Numbered from the stretch's first letter, positions 42,403 through 52,643 are shown. The stretch: DNA of 64,000 nt from Haloplanus litoreus (GCF_042677945.1 NZ_JBHUDN010000001.1); one strand, 5' to 3'. Numbers and translations are program-made. Notes: generated by a model from the letters alone, not told the origin.

Positions 42403-42902
42403 CAGAACTCGACCCGGCGGACGTACGGCAACTCGCGAATCTCGACCAGCAGGTCACCCGGGAGCGTCGCGTCGGTGATGACGTACAGTTTGGCGTCGTC
42501 GACGAACTCGGGGTCCTCGCTGATGACCTGTCGGATCGAGATGTCGCGGTCGGCGATGGCCGTCGTCACGTCGGCGACGATGCCCGATTCCGTCTCGTCG
42601 TCCACCCACACCGTCAGCACCGAGAGGTCGAGCACCGGCGCCAGATCCATCAGGCTGGGGATGGCCGTGATGTTCTGGAAGATCCGGCGGAGTTCCGGGT
42701 CTTCGAGGATGGCGTCGGTCGTCGAGTCGACCACCCGGCGGTCGACGCCGATTTCGCGAGCGATTCCCGTGTTGGGAATCTCGATCCCGCCGGAGACGAC
42801 CCGTCCCTCGTCGTTGACGGAGAAGCCCCGTTCGAGGAGGAGCCGGATCACCTCCTGCTGGCTCGGACTCCCCTCGAATTTCTCCATGATCTCGTCGAAC
42901 AT
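42402..42902 (-). CDS. ACT-domain amino-acid sensing regulator
   Basis: 166 residues. Residues about 1-70 form a winged HTH (EKFEGSPSQQEVIRLLLERG, IPNTGIAREIGVDRRVVDST), and residues 95-166 form an ACT domain (DLSVLTVWVDDETESGIVAD, DAKLYVITDATLPGDLLVEI). This is the archaeal 'regulator of amino acid metabolism' layout: DNA binding controlled by an amino acid ligand. It may act on one of the many amino acid genes in the window, but no operator can be named. It is the first gene of a pair with YigZ. Confidence 0.85.
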   Translation of the reverse strand: MFDEIMEKFEGSPSQQEVIRLLLERGFSVNDEGRVVSGGIEIPNTGIAREIGVDRRVVDSTTDAILEDPELRRIFQNITAIPSLMDLAPVLDLSVLTVWVDDETESGIVADVTTAIADRDISIRQVISEDPEFVDDAKLYVITDATLPGDLLVEIRELPYVRRVEF

Positions 42903-42996
42903 GACGGAGCCTTCTCCGGCTGATCGCTTCGGTCTTGGGGTTCCACGGTCGCCGTCCCATCAGAACCGCACACCACCCCCATCCCTCCCCGTCACC

Positions 42997-43184
42997 GTGA
43001 GACACTCCGTCGTCTTCGCCGATCACGCCTTCGACGACCTCGGCGACGTGACCCTCACGCCCCGCGGTGCCTACGACGCCGCCGAGAGCGTCGTCGAACT
43101 GCGGCAGAAGGCGGCCAGGAACGTCCGGCAGACGGTCGTCGGCGGGGGCCGGACTACCTCCTGAACGACGCGGTGCTCGACTAA
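42997..43184 (+). pseudogene. C-terminal relic of a D-2-hydroxyacid dehydrogenase
   Basis: Translation from about 42997 gives SVVFADHAFDDLGDVTLTPR, then AAESVVELRQKAARNVRQTV, matching the end of CtBP-type 2-hydroxyacid dehydrogenases, where the catalytic His (DHAxxxSEES) and a final helix lie. After GGG the frame shifts at the run of G near 43143-43150, and the +1 frame continues RPDYLLNDAVLD and stop, as expected for the family. Upstream of 42997 there is no matching sequence, so about 250 residues have been lost. Its TAA overlaps the stop of the gene at 43181 on the other strand. Confidence 0.7.
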
Positions 43185-43429
43185 GCGGGATCCGGAACCC
43201 GGTCATGACCGGAGCGTGTCCCGTGACGGTCGGCCAGAACGACCCGATCTGAGCCCTCCAGCCGTCGGACCAGCCCCTCCTCGTCCAGATAGCGGATGGT
43301 CGCCAACACGGTCAGCAGTGGGAGCCGGAGCCGGTCGGCGATCCGATCCGGCGTGGCGTCCCCGACGCGTTGCAGGTACAGCACGACGAGCTTCGAGGTG
43401 TCGCTGTCGAGCGCTTCGAACGTCTGCAT
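43181..43429 (-). CDS. Small winged-helix protein
   Basis: 82 residues from ATG 43429. A helical start (FEALDSDTSKLVVLYLQRVG) leads to a winged HTH: DATPDRIADRLRLPLLTVLA, TIRYLDEEGLVRRLEG, then a wing and a polar tail. A purine-rich Shine-Dalgarno-like tract (ggaggagaggagg) lies directly before the ATG, unusual in a genome with mostly leaderless genes. It is probably a small transcription regulator. It is transcribed toward the relic of the hydroxyacid dehydrogenase. Confidence 0.7.
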   Translation of the reverse strand: MQTFEALDSDTSKLVVLYLQRVGDATPDRIADRLRLPLLTVLATIRYLDEEGLVRRLEGSDRVVLADRHGTRSGHDRVPDPA

Positions 43430-43581
43430 GCCCGCCTCCTCTCCTCCCGCCGACAAATAACTAACGACGTGCGTCGAAAGAAGATACGACAACAGTTGTG
43501 TCTTTTGGCGTATGCTTCCTTCGCGCCGGCCGTTTCCGTGTGTGTTCCGCGAGCGACCGGCACCGACGTCCACCGGGCCGA

Positions 43582-44166
43582 TCAGAGTTCGCCTTTCGTA
43601 CTCGGCGTGTCCGACCGCCGGTCGTCGATCCGAGTGGCGTCGTCGAGGGTGCGTGCGAGCGCTTTGAACAGCGCTTCGACCTCGTGGTGGGCGTTCTCGC
43701 CCGCCACCTCGACGTGGAGCGTCAACCCCGCCTGCATCGCCAGTGATCGCGCGAAGTGCCGCGCCATGACGCTCGTGAACTCGCCGACCCGCTCCTCGGA
43801 GAACGCGCCGTCGAACCGGAACAGGGGACGGCCGCTCACGTCCACGACCACCGAGGCGACGGCCTCGTCGAGGGGGATACGGCGATCGGCGAATCGCTGG
43901 ATGCCGCGCTTGTCGCCGAGGGCCTCGGCGAACGCCGCCCCGAGGACGAGGGCGACGTCCTCGACGGTGTGGTGGTCGTCGATCTCCAGGTCGCCGTCGC
44001 AGTCGACCGTGAGGTCGAACAGGCCGTGTTTGGCGAACGATTCCAGCATGTGATCGAAGAAGCCGATGCCCGTGTCGACGCGGGCGTCGCCCTGGCCGTC
44101 CACGTCGAGCGTCAGGTCGATGGTCGTCTCCGCGGTTTCGCGGCGTCGGGCGGCGGTTCGGTCCAT
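43582..44166 (-). CDS. hisB: Imidazoleglycerol-phosphate dehydratase
   Basis: 194-residue manganese-dependent dehydratase of histidine biosynthesis. Two metal-binding repeats are visible: IGFFDHMLESFAKHG and DDHHTVEDVALVLG near residue 65, and their counterparts AMQAGLTLHVEVAGENAHHE at the C-terminal half. It is the monofunctional archaeal type (no phosphatase domain). hisA lies 43 bases upstream on the same strand, and hisI is 3.3 kb away. Confidence 0.93.
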   Translation of the reverse strand: MDRTAARRRETAETTIDLTLDVDGQGDARVDTGIGFFDHMLESFAKHGLFDLTVDCDGDLEIDDHHTVEDVALVLGAAFAEALGDKRGIQRFADRRIPLDEAVASVVVDVSGRPLFRFDGAFSEERVGEFTSVMARHFARSLAMQAGLTLHVEVAGENAHHEVEALFKALARTLDDATRIDDRRSDTPSTKGEL

Positions 44167-44209
44167 ATCCGATCCTCTCGGGGCGCGCGTAAGTCGGTTG
44201 CGCCCGCGG

Positions 44210-44932
44210 CTACGCCTCCATCGCCGCTTCGAGGGTGAACGCCCCCTCGTACAGCGCCGTGCCGACGACGACGGCCGCGGCGCCCGCCGCCCGACACGCC
44301 CGCACGTCGTCGAGGGTTGCGACGCCGCCGCTGGCGATCACCGGCAACTCGACTGCCTCGGCCAGGCGTTCGATCCGCTCGGTGCGTACCCCCTCCAGTT
44401 TCCCCTCCACGTCGACGTCCGTATAGAGGATGGCGCCCGCGCCAAGATCCGCGTATCGCTTCGCGGCCTCGACGGGGTCTAGTCCCGTCCCCTCGGTCCA
44501 TCCCGAGACGACCACCTCGTCGCCTTTGGCGTCGAGGCTCACCACCACGCTCTCCGGGTGGGTCTCGCTGATCTCCGCGACGATGTTCGGCCGCTCGACG
44601 GCGGCCGTCCCGAGGATCACCCGATCGACGCCCCGATCCAGCAGGTCGGTCGCGTCCGCGACGGTGCGGATGCCGCCGCCCAACTGAATCGGCACGTCCA
44701 CCGCGTCGACGATGCGCTCGACCGCCGCCGCGTTCGCCCGTTCCCCCTCGAACGCGCCGTCGAGGTCGACGAGGTGGAGCGTCCGCGCGCCCGCCTCGAC
44801 CCACCGGCGCGCCGCCTCGACGGGGTCGCCGTAGCGCTTCTCGGTGCCGCGCTCGCCCTGTACCAGTTGCACCACCTCGCCGTCCTGCATGTCGACGGCC
44901 GGAATCACCTCGAAGTCGGAGAACTGCGCCAT
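44210..44932 (-). CDS. hisA: ProFAR isomerase (HisA)
   Basis: 240-residue (beta/alpha)8 barrel that isomerises N'-formimino-ProFAR in histidine biosynthesis. Catalytic Asp residues are in VIPAVDMQDGEVVQLVQG (first strand) and LYTDVDVEGKLEG (fifth strand). Phosphate-binding loops are IQLGGGIRT and VIASGGVATLDDV plus VVVGTALYEGAFTL. The ATG at 44932 starts AQFSDFEVIPAVD, directly on the barrel. It is upstream of hisB, forming a short his operon. Confidence 0.94.
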   Translation of the reverse strand: MAQFSDFEVIPAVDMQDGEVVQLVQGERGTEKRYGDPVEAARRWVEAGARTLHLVDLDGAFEGERANAAAVERIVDAVDVPIQLGGGIRTVADATDLLDRGVDRVILGTAAVERPNIVAEISETHPESVVVSLDAKGDEVVVSGWTEGTGLDPVEAAKRYADLGAGAILYTDVDVEGKLEGVRTERIERLAEAVELPVIASGGVATLDDVRACRAAGAAAVVVGTALYEGAFTLEAAMEA

Positions 44933-45046
44933 GTCGGGAGTGGACGGGGCGGCGGGGTAAAGTCGGCCCGGTCGGCGACACGACACCGTGGGTTGACTGC
45001 CGGCGAGCGGAACGGATTTGTGCCCCGCGCGACGACCACCTCCCGA

Positions 45047-46389
45047 ATGCAACTGTTCGGTTCGAGCGGCACGCGCGGAGTGGTCGGCGAGGAGTTCACC
45101 CCCGAACTCGTCCGCCGGGTCGCGGCCGCCGCGGCCGCCGTCTGGGACGCCGACCGGGTGGCCGTCGCCCGCGACACCCGTCTCTCGGGCGGGCCGCTCG
45201 CGGACGTCGCCGCCGGCACCCTCGCTGCCGCCGGTGCCGACGTGGACCGCCTGGGCGTGGTGCCGACGCCGGGCGTCGCCTACCACTGCGCGACCGACTC
45301 CGTCCCCGCCGTCCACCTCACCGCCTCCCACAACCCGCCCGCGTACAACGGCATCAAACTCCTCGGCGCCGACGGCACCGAACTTTCCGTCGACGCTTAC
45401 GAACGCGTCGAGGACCGCGTCGACGCCGCCGACGCCCTCGCCGCGTGGGACGGCGTGGGGGAGTCACGGCGCGTCGACGGCGTGAACGCCGACTACCGGG
45501 CGGACCTGTTCTCGGGGGTCGACCGCGAACTCGTCGCGGGTGCCGACCTCACCGTCGCCGTCGATCCCGGTCACGGCGCCGGCTCGCTCGTCTCGCCCGA
45601 GTTCTTCCGCGAACTCGGCTGTGACGTCCGCACCGTCAACGCCGATCCAGACGGGCACTTTCCGGGGCGCGACCCCGAACCCGTCGCCGAGAACCTGAAC
45701 GACCTCCGACGACTCGTTCGGACCGCCGACGCGGACGTCGGCGTCGCCCACGACGGCGACGCCGACCGGGCCATCTTCGTCGNNNNNNNNNNNNNNNNNN
45801 NNNNNNNNNNNNNNNNNNNNNNNNNNNNNNNNNNNACGACGTCGTCGGCACCGCCGTCAACGTCTCCCAGCGACTCGTCGACGTCGTCGCCGACGCCGAC
45901 GCCGAACTCGACTTGACGCCCATCGGCTCGACACACATCGTCACGCGGGTGCGCGAGCGCCGCCGGGCCGGCGACCGGGTCCCCATCGCCGGCGAGGGCA
46001 ACGGCGGCGTCTTCTTCCCCGAGTATCGCCTCACCCGCGACGGCGCCTACGTCGCCGCGAAGTTCCTCGAACTGCTCGCCGGCGCGGACGCCACGGTCAG
46101 CGAGGTCGTCGCTCCCTACACCGACTACCACTTCGTACGCGAGAACCTCACCTACGACGACGCGGCCGAACGCACGCGACTGCTCGACGCCGCCGAAGCC
46201 TACGCCCGCGAGGCCGACGCCGCCCTCGACACGACCGACGGCTATCGCCTCGACTACGGGGACGCGTGGGTGCTGGTCCGGCCGAGCGGCACCGAACCGA
46301 AGATCCGTATCTACGCCGAGGCCGGCGACGCGGAGCGGGCGTCGACGCTCGCGCTCGACTTGCGCCGTCACCTCGACGCCGTGCGCTAG
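45047..46389 (+). CDS. glmM: Phosphoglucosamine mutase family (GlmM-like), interrupted by an assembly gap
   Basis: Alpha-D-phosphohexomutase, probably interconverting glucosamine-6-P and glucosamine-1-P. The N-terminus FGSSGTRGVVGEE, the phospho-Ser loop TASHNPPAYNGIK (S94) and the metal loop HDGDADR are in the first part; EGNGGVFFPEY and VRPSGTEPKIRIY (phosphate binding) are in the second. A run of 53 N (45783-45835) splits them, and the two parts are not in the same frame across it: frame is restored only if the true gap length is a multiple of three. By comparison with the family about 70-80 bases are probably missing. I regard the gene as intact in the genome. Confidence 0.85.
45783..45835. 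other. Assembly gap (53 N)
   Basis: Run of N inside the GlmM-like gene. It is the only unresolved stretch in the window. The gap size breaks the reading frame, so it is an estimate, not a measured length. Confidence 0.99.
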
Positions 46390-47525
46390 GCGTTCGCCGT
46401 CGCCGACAGCGCCGTCTCGATCCGTTCGCGCTCGTCGCGGGCGGCCGTCAGGTCCGCCTCCACGGCGCCCCGTTCGAGCCGTTCCCGTTCCGTCTCGTCC
46501 AGTTCGTCTCGCGCGAGCGCCGTCTCCCGGAGGCGACCGTAGGCGACCCGCTCGGGCAGGTCGCGGAGGTGCCGGGCCGCCGCGACGGGCGCCTCGTCCG
46601 CGAAGCGTGCGACGACCGAGACGAGTTCGGACGCGCGGTACCGGAGTGTCTCCGCGTCCGGCGGCGGCCACGACACAACGAGGGGGTCGGCGTCGAGGCG
46701 CTCGAGGTAGGTCCGGTGAGTTCCCACCCGCGTCCGCAGGGCCGCGGGGGCGTCGACGTAGTGGGAGAGCTTCGAGTTCGAGTAGTCGGCGTACTCCAGG
46801 AGCGTCGGAATCGACTCCTCGCCGGCGGGCTGGTTTTCGACGTACTCCCGGAGGTCCGGGGGTGCCTCCGGGAACGCGGCGAGTGGGTACGCCTGACTCG
46901 CCTCGACGACGCGGAACACCTCACGAGCGCTTGCCTCCCGCCGGAAGTCGGCCCAGGCTGCCCGGATCGCCTCGTTGTAGTCGGTGATCGGGTCGCGCAG
47001 CCGCTCGACCGGGGCGTCGAGGTCCGCCTCGCCGAGTCGCCGGAGTCGCTCCAGCGAGTCGATCCGTTCCTCCAGGGTACGGAGGCGCCGCCGGGCGTCA
47101 CGCCGGGCCGCCTCGAACTCCTCGCTGGCGGCCGCTCGCTCCTCGAGCAGGGCGACCAGATCGGCCGCCGGTTCCAGTTTCTCGCGCGCCCGCTCGAAGT
47201 CGTCTTCGTCGAGGCGTCGCTGGTCGAGCAGGTCGTTCGCGTCCTCGAAGGCCTCCCGTGCCGGCAGGTCCTCGTCGAGGCCCTCCGTGAGTTCGACGAA
47301 CGCCTCCTGGAACTCGACGAACGCGGCGAAGTCGCCGGTCCCGGTCGCCCGCCCCTCGTAGCGGTCGAGCAGGTCGGTCGCCTCGCGGTAGGCGTCCCGG
47401 ACCGTCTCCAGGCGCGCCTCGCCCCGGTCCGCGACGGCCGCGCGGGCGTCGCGCAGGGTCTCGTGGGCCGTCCGAAGTGCCGCGGCAACGTCCGTCTCCG
47501 CCGCCCCGGCGTCACTCCCGCTCAT
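46386..47525 (-). CDS. Conserved haloarchaeal coiled-coil protein (379 aa)
   Basis: 379 residues, almost entirely helical and acidic, with long heptad stretches (LRTAHETLRDARAAVADRGE, ARRDARRRLRTLEERIDSLE) and a central, more globular segment (RLRDPITDYNEAIRAAWADF, VEASQAYPLAAFPEAPPDLRE, TLLEYADYSNSKLSHYVDAP). There is no catalytic motif or membrane helix. Its ATG overlaps the hisI stop (ATGA, 47522-47525), so it is coupled to hisI. The stop shares CTAG with the GlmM-like gene. I know of conserved haloarchaeal relatives but no function. Confidence 0.78.
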   Translation of the reverse strand: MSGSDAGAAETDVAAALRTAHETLRDARAAVADRGEARLETVRDAYREATDLLDRYEGRATGTGDFAAFVEFQEAFVELTEGLDEDLPAREAFEDANDLLDQRRLDEDDFERAREKLEPAADLVALLEERAAASEEFEAARRDARRRLRTLEERIDSLERLRRLGEADLDAPVERLRDPITDYNEAIRAAWADFRREASAREVFRVVEASQAYPLAAFPEAPPDLREYVENQPAGEESIPTLLEYADYSNSKLSHYVDAPAALRTRVGTHRTYLERLDADPLVVSWPPPDAETLRYRASELVSVVARFADEAPVAAARHLRDLPERVAYGRLRETALARDELDETERERLERGAVEADLTAARDERERIETALSATANA

Positions 47526-47890
47526 TCGTCGTCGTACACGTCGTCCGGGTCGAACACCCGTTCGCCGACCGTCTCGCCCTCCACGGTCCGGTAGAAACAG
47601 GAGCGGTGGCCGGTGTGGCAGGCGCCGCCCTCCTGTTCCACCAGATAGAGCAAGGTGTCGGCGTCACAGTCCACTCGGATCTCCTCGACCCGCTGGACGT
47701 GCCCGCTCGTGGCGCCTTTCTCCCAGAGTTCGTCGCGACTCCGGGAGTAGTAGTGTGCCCGCCCCGTCTCGCGGGTGCGCTCGAGCGCGGCCGGCGAGAC
47801 GTACGCCAGCATCAACACCTCGCCGGAGTCGGCGTCCTGTGCGACGGCCGGGACGAGGCCGTCGGCCCCGAAATCCACGTCGACGGTCAT
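47522..47890 (-). CDS. hisI: Phosphoribosyl-AMP cyclohydrolase
   Basis: 122-residue zinc/magnesium enzyme opening the purine ring in step three of histidine biosynthesis. The signature is visible: GEVLMLAYVSPAALERT, TGRAHYYSRSRDELWEKGAT and DCDADTLLYLVEQ with the zinc Cys in GGACHTGHRSCFYR. It is the monofunctional HisI type. ATG 47890 is preceded by no longer frame. It is the first gene of a two-gene unit. Confidence 0.94.
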   Translation of the reverse strand: MTVDVDFGADGLVPAVAQDADSGEVLMLAYVSPAALERTRETGRAHYYSRSRDELWEKGATSGHVQRVEEIRVDCDADTLLYLVEQEGGACHTGHRSCFYRTVEGETVGERVFDPDDVYDDE

Positions 47891-47930
47891 GCTCGACTCT
47901 CCGTCCCTCCCCCCGATAGGTCTTGTGTCG

Positions 47931-48941
47931 CTACACCGCGCCGATGGCCCGCAGCAGGCCGAAGAGGAGGTCACCGTAGGTCAGGGCGATACAGAGCCCG
48001 AGGAAGAGGGGGACGACGAACGGAATCCCGGGAGAGATCCACACCGAGTCCCGAGTCGTCACCACCGCCAGTCCCTCCCGGAGCGTCTCGGGCGCCGTCC
48101 CGTAGGCGCTCCCCTCGATTTCGTCGAGGAACCGTTCGGCGGCCCACGGATCGTCGAACTCGACGTCGGTGTCGGCGTCGGCGTCGGCGTCGGTGGCCAC
48201 CGCGGCTTCGCCCGGCGCCGCCTCCCCTTCGACCGCCGACCCGTCGACCGCCCCGTCGGTCGGCTCGTTGGTCTCGCCCACGCTCGCCGGGTCGCGGTGC
48301 GCTGCCGGGGCCGCCCGGAGCGCCGCGAGACTCGTTCCCCGCCAGCGCAGGTACATCCGCAGGGCGTCGATGTCGAGGCCGTCCCGCGTGAAGCCATCCG
48401 TCGTCTCGAACAGGCGTCCGTGTTCGGCGGGCAGCGCGGACACGTCGGTTCGCCGCCCGAGGAACATGACGGGGGACTGATCGCCGCGGAGGCCGTTGCG
48501 GACGCCGAGGTAGACGGGGTACGCGAGCCCCACGAGGACGGCGTTCGTCAGGATGGTCATCGAGAAGACGCCGACGTTCGTGACCACCGCCGGGTAGGCG
48601 CCGGTCGAGAGGTAAAACACCGGGTAGGTGGGAAAGAGGACGGCGAGGGTCATCAGCGCCTTCGCGTCGGCGCCACCGAAGCCGCCGACCCACCAGAGCC
48701 CGTAGGCGAGGGGGACGAGGACGAGAACGCTGATTCCCACGCGGACGAAAAAGAGGCGGTCGTCGACGCCGGCGACCGGCAGGTGAGAGAGTCCGTCCCA
48801 CACGAGCGTCAGCAGGCCAACGGCAAAGAGCGGATACCAGAGCCGATTCGGGAGTCGGCGGGTGCGTACGTCGCGCCACGCCGCCCATCCGAGGGCCGGT
48901 ACCGCGATCAGCCGCAACAGATCCGTCGTCGCCGCGAGCAT
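47931..48941 (-). CDS. Type IV prepilin/archaellin peptidase (A24 family)
   Basis: 336-residue membrane aspartic protease. The two catalytic Asp residues are D24 (AWRDVRTRRLPN) and D92 (GGFGGADAK, the GxGD-type motif). It probably cleaves class III signal peptides of pilins or archaellins at the membrane. Six or more hydrophobic helices flank a cytoplasmic insertion (about residues 190-275) that holds a low-complexity acidic run coded by GTCGGC repeats (about 48168-48200). This large insertion is unusual for PibD. No pilin or archaellin genes lie nearby. A TATA-like box (ccctaattcc) lies 29 bases before ATG 48941. Confidence 0.9.
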   Translation of the reverse strand: MLAATTDLLRLIAVPALGWAAWRDVRTRRLPNRLWYPLFAVGLLTLVWDGLSHLPVAGVDDRLFFVRVGISVLVLVPLAYGLWWVGGFGGADAKALMTLAVLFPTYPVFYLSTGAYPAVVTNVGVFSMTILTNAVLVGLAYPVYLGVRNGLRGDQSPVMFLGRRTDVSALPAEHGRLFETTDGFTRDGLDIDALRMYLRWRGTSLAALRAAPAAHRDPASVGETNEPTDGAVDGSAVEGEAAPGEAAVATDADADADTDVEFDDPWAAERFLDEIEGSAYGTAPETLREGLAVVTTRDSVWISPGIPFVVPLFLGLCIALTYGDLLFGLLRAIGAV

Positions 48942-49052
48942 TGTCGAGTACCGAGGCGGGGAGGAATTAGGGTTTCCGGCTCGACGGCGCCCGGGCGCGA
49001 GGTGGCCGGAGCATCGACCCTTCGACAGGCCCCGATACACCGCGGCGTAGCC

Positions 49053-49190
49053 TCACCCGAGTGCGGCCTCGATCAGCCGCTCGTGTGCTCGATAGTCATT
49101 GCTCCCCTTCGAGTGTGGTTGGCCGGGTGTGTCCCGGCGTACCGGCCGCTCGTGGAACGGGAGCGACGACTCGTACTGCCCCGGAAAAAT
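49053..49190 (-). pseudogene. Possible C-terminal coding fragment (unidentified)
   Basis: In the 303-base gap 48942-49244 the minus strand holds an open frame with chromosome-like codons that reads AIFPGQYESSLPFHERPVRR, then DTPGQPHSKGSNDYRAHERL and IEAALG, stop. It has no ATG or GTG, and its frame runs back to the ferredoxin stop. It looks like the tail of a lost gene or of a readthrough product. I cannot name the family. The remainder of the gap shows only the promoter of the prepilin peptidase gene. Confidence 0.35.
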
Positions 49191-49244
49191 TGCGGGTTCG
49201 AACGGAACGATCCGAGCGCCCGGAACCGCGCCGGACGGACCGGC

Positions 49245-49634
49245 CTAGATGACGCGGTTCTGGAGGTAGTCGAGGTGCTTCGCGTTGTAGACGAGCTTCA
49301 CCTCGTCGGCCGTCGGGCTACCGATGCAGGTCAGCCGGACGTCCTTCTCCTCGACTTCCTCGTCGGAGAGGATCTGCTGCATGTCCATGTCCAGATCGCC
49401 CTCCATGACGATGGCCGCGCAGTTCGCACAGGCGCCGGCACGGCACGAGAAGGGCCAGTCGTAGCCCTGGGCCTCGGCCGCTTCGAGGACGTATTCGCCC
49501 TCGTTGACTTCGAGCGAGCCGTAGTCGACGTCGTCCAGACCGGCGTCGGCGGCCTTCTCGAAGAGGTCATCGTCGTCCATTTCCCAGCCGTGATCGTCCA
49601 GTACTTCGTAATTGAGGTATTCTACCGTGGGCAT
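49245..49634 (-). CDS. Halobacterial [2Fe-2S] ferredoxin
   Basis: 129 residues, the plant-type ferredoxin of haloarchaea that serves 2-oxoacid:ferredoxin oxidoreductases. The cluster ligands are visible: C64, C69 and C72 in SCRAGACANCAAIV and a fourth Cys in LTCIGSP. The N-terminal acidic hyper-extension (WEMDDDDLFEKAADAGLDDV) is typical of halophilic ferredoxin. I use ATG 49634 instead of the TTG one codon upstream. The stop is the TAG of a CTAG site. Confidence 0.93.
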   Translation of the reverse strand: MPTVEYLNYEVLDDHGWEMDDDDLFEKAADAGLDDVDYGSLEVNEGEYVLEAAEAQGYDWPFSCRAGACANCAAIVMEGDLDMDMQQILSDEEVEEKDVRLTCIGSPTADEVKLVYNAKHLDYLQNRVI

Positions 49635-49688
49635 CAATCGAGTAGTTTCGCGGCCACCCCATTAGACTTTGCTGTTCGGCGAAGCCTT

Positions 49689-49706
49689 GTCGGCGTCAGC
49701 GCCGAC
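49689..49706. repeat. Short inverted repeat between lpdA and ferredoxin
   Basis: The 7-base arms gtcggcg / cgccgac enclose a 4-base loop. It lies between the lpdA stop and the ferredoxin start on the same strand and could end the lpdA transcript, although no T-run follows. Confidence 0.4.
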
Positions 49707-49808
49707 GAACGTGTTCGTTTTCGCCGCCGCCACCGTCGTTCCCCGGACCGACGACGGGCGACGCACCTGAACGCACGGGACCGGGTCGGCAGCTCCGACG
49801 GGTCGTGA

Positions 49809-51233
<1,425 letters not shown>

Positions 51234-51389
51234 CGTTGCTAGGACTCGGGACGCCCCCGAATATAAAAACCGGCGGGGATCGACGGCCGCTTATGCCCCG
51301 TCTGCAGGGCCGCTGTTGGCGGCTGTCGTCGTTCGAAGCTGGCCGCTACCGGGGCGACGACTACCGTTATCGGCGTACGGCCGGCAGTC

Positions 51390-52643
51390 TTACTCGTAGA
51401 CAGGGAACTCGGCACAGAGGCGGTCGACTTCGGCCTGTACCTCGCTCGCCACGTCGGGGTCGTCCGGGGCGTTCAGTCGCTCGACGATCAGTTCGCCCAC
51501 CGTCTCCATGGCGTCGGGGTCGAAGCCGCGGGTGGTGAGCGCCGGCGTCCCGACGCGGACCCCGCTGGTGACGAAGGGTGACCGGGTCTCGCCCGGCACC
51601 GTGTTCTTGTTCACCGTGATGCCCACGTCGTCGAGGGCGTCCTCGGCGTCCTCGCCCGTGAGGTCCGGGTGGGAGTCCCGCAGGTCCAACAGGAGGAGGT
51701 GCTTGTCGGTGCCGCCGGAGACGGGCGTGATGCCCGCGTCCTGGAACACGTCAGCCAGCGTCTTCGCGTTCTCGACGACCCGTTCGGCGTACTCGGCGAA
51801 CTCGGGTTCGAGCGCCTCGCCGAAGCCGACGGCCTTGCCCGCGATGTTGTGCATCAGGGGACCGCCCTGTCCGCCGGGGAAGATGGCCTTGTCCACCGCC
51901 TCGGCGTGTTCGTCGGTCGTCATGATCATCCCGCCGCGACCGGCGCGGATGGTCTTGTGCGTACTGCCGGTGACGAAGTCGGCGTCGCCGACGGGGTTGA
52001 CGTGGACGCCCGCCGCCACGAGTCCGGTGACGTGGGCGATGTCCGCGAGGTGGTAGGCGCCGACGTCGTCGGCGATGGTCGAGAGGCGTTCGAAGTCGAA
52101 CTCGCGGGGGTAGGCGGAGGAGCCGCTGACGATCATGTCGGGGTCGAACTCGGCGGCCTGGTCGGCCACCTCGTCGTAGTCGATGTAGCCCGTCTCGGGG
52201 TCGACACCGTACTGTTCGACGTCGTAGAGCTGTCCGGAGAAGTTGACGTGGTGGCCGTGGCTCAGGTGTCCCCCGTGGTTCAGGTCGAGCGAGAGGATGC
52301 GGTCGCCCGGCTCCAGCACGGCGAAGTAGACGCCCATGTTCGCCTGCGTCCCGCTGTGCGGCTGGACGTTGACGTGCTCGGCGCCGTAGAGCTGTTTCGC
52401 CCGCTCGATGGCCAGGTTCTCGACGGTGTCCATGTGCTCACAGCCGCCGTAGTACCGTTCCCCGGGGTAGCCCTCCGCGTACTTGTTCGTCATGACACTC
52501 CCCTGGGCCTCCATGACTGCCTCGGAGACGTGATTCTCCGAGGCGATCATCTCGAGGTTGTTCTCCTGCCTGCGCTCCTCGCCGGCGATGGCTTCGGCGA
52601 CCGCAGGATCGGTGTCTCGCAGGTGTGAATGGCTCGATGTCAC
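51390..52643 (-). CDS. glyA: Serine hydroxymethyltransferase
   Basis: PLP enzyme interconverting serine and glycine with a folate or methanopterin-type carrier. About 417 residues from a GTG at 52643; upstream in-frame sequence (MVLTPLLNWVLVLIRI) is not homologous. Hallmarks: MIASENHVSEAV, the PLP lysine in TGSTHKTIRAGRGG, FPGGQGGPLMH, and HSGTQANMGVY. A TATA-like box (acttaact, minus strand) lies about 28 bases before the GTG, supporting a leaderless start there. It follows the gcvPB gene by about 100 bases on the same strand. Confidence 0.94.
   Translation of the reverse strand: MTSSHSHLRDTDPAVAEAIAGEERRQENNLEMIASENHVSEAVMEAQGSVMTNKYAEGYPGERYYGGCEHMDTVENLAIERAKQLYGAEHVNVQPHSGTQANMGVYFAVLEPGDRILSLDLNHGGHLSHGHHVNFSGQLYDVEQYGVDPETGYIDYDEVADQAAEFDPDMIVSGSSAYPREFDFERLSTIADDVGAYHLADIAHVTGLVAAGVHVNPVGDADFVTGSTHKTIRAGRGGMIMTTDEHAEAVDKAIFPGGQGGPLMHNIAGKAVGFGEALEPEFAEYAERVVENAKTLADVFQDAGITPVSGGTDKHLLLLDLRDSHPDLTGEDAEDALDDVGITVNKNTVPGETRSPFVTSGVRVGTPALTTRGFDPDAMETVGELIVERLNAPDDPDVASEVQAEVDRLCAEFPVYE

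Noticed and set aside
49180..49200. TTCGAAC sequence resembling a tRNA T-loop
   Set aside because: No matching stem or other cloverleaf arms nearby.
47775..49808. 677-codon plus-strand frame opposite hisI, the prepilin peptidase and ferredoxin
   Set aside because: Antisense shadow; the minus-strand products are recognised.
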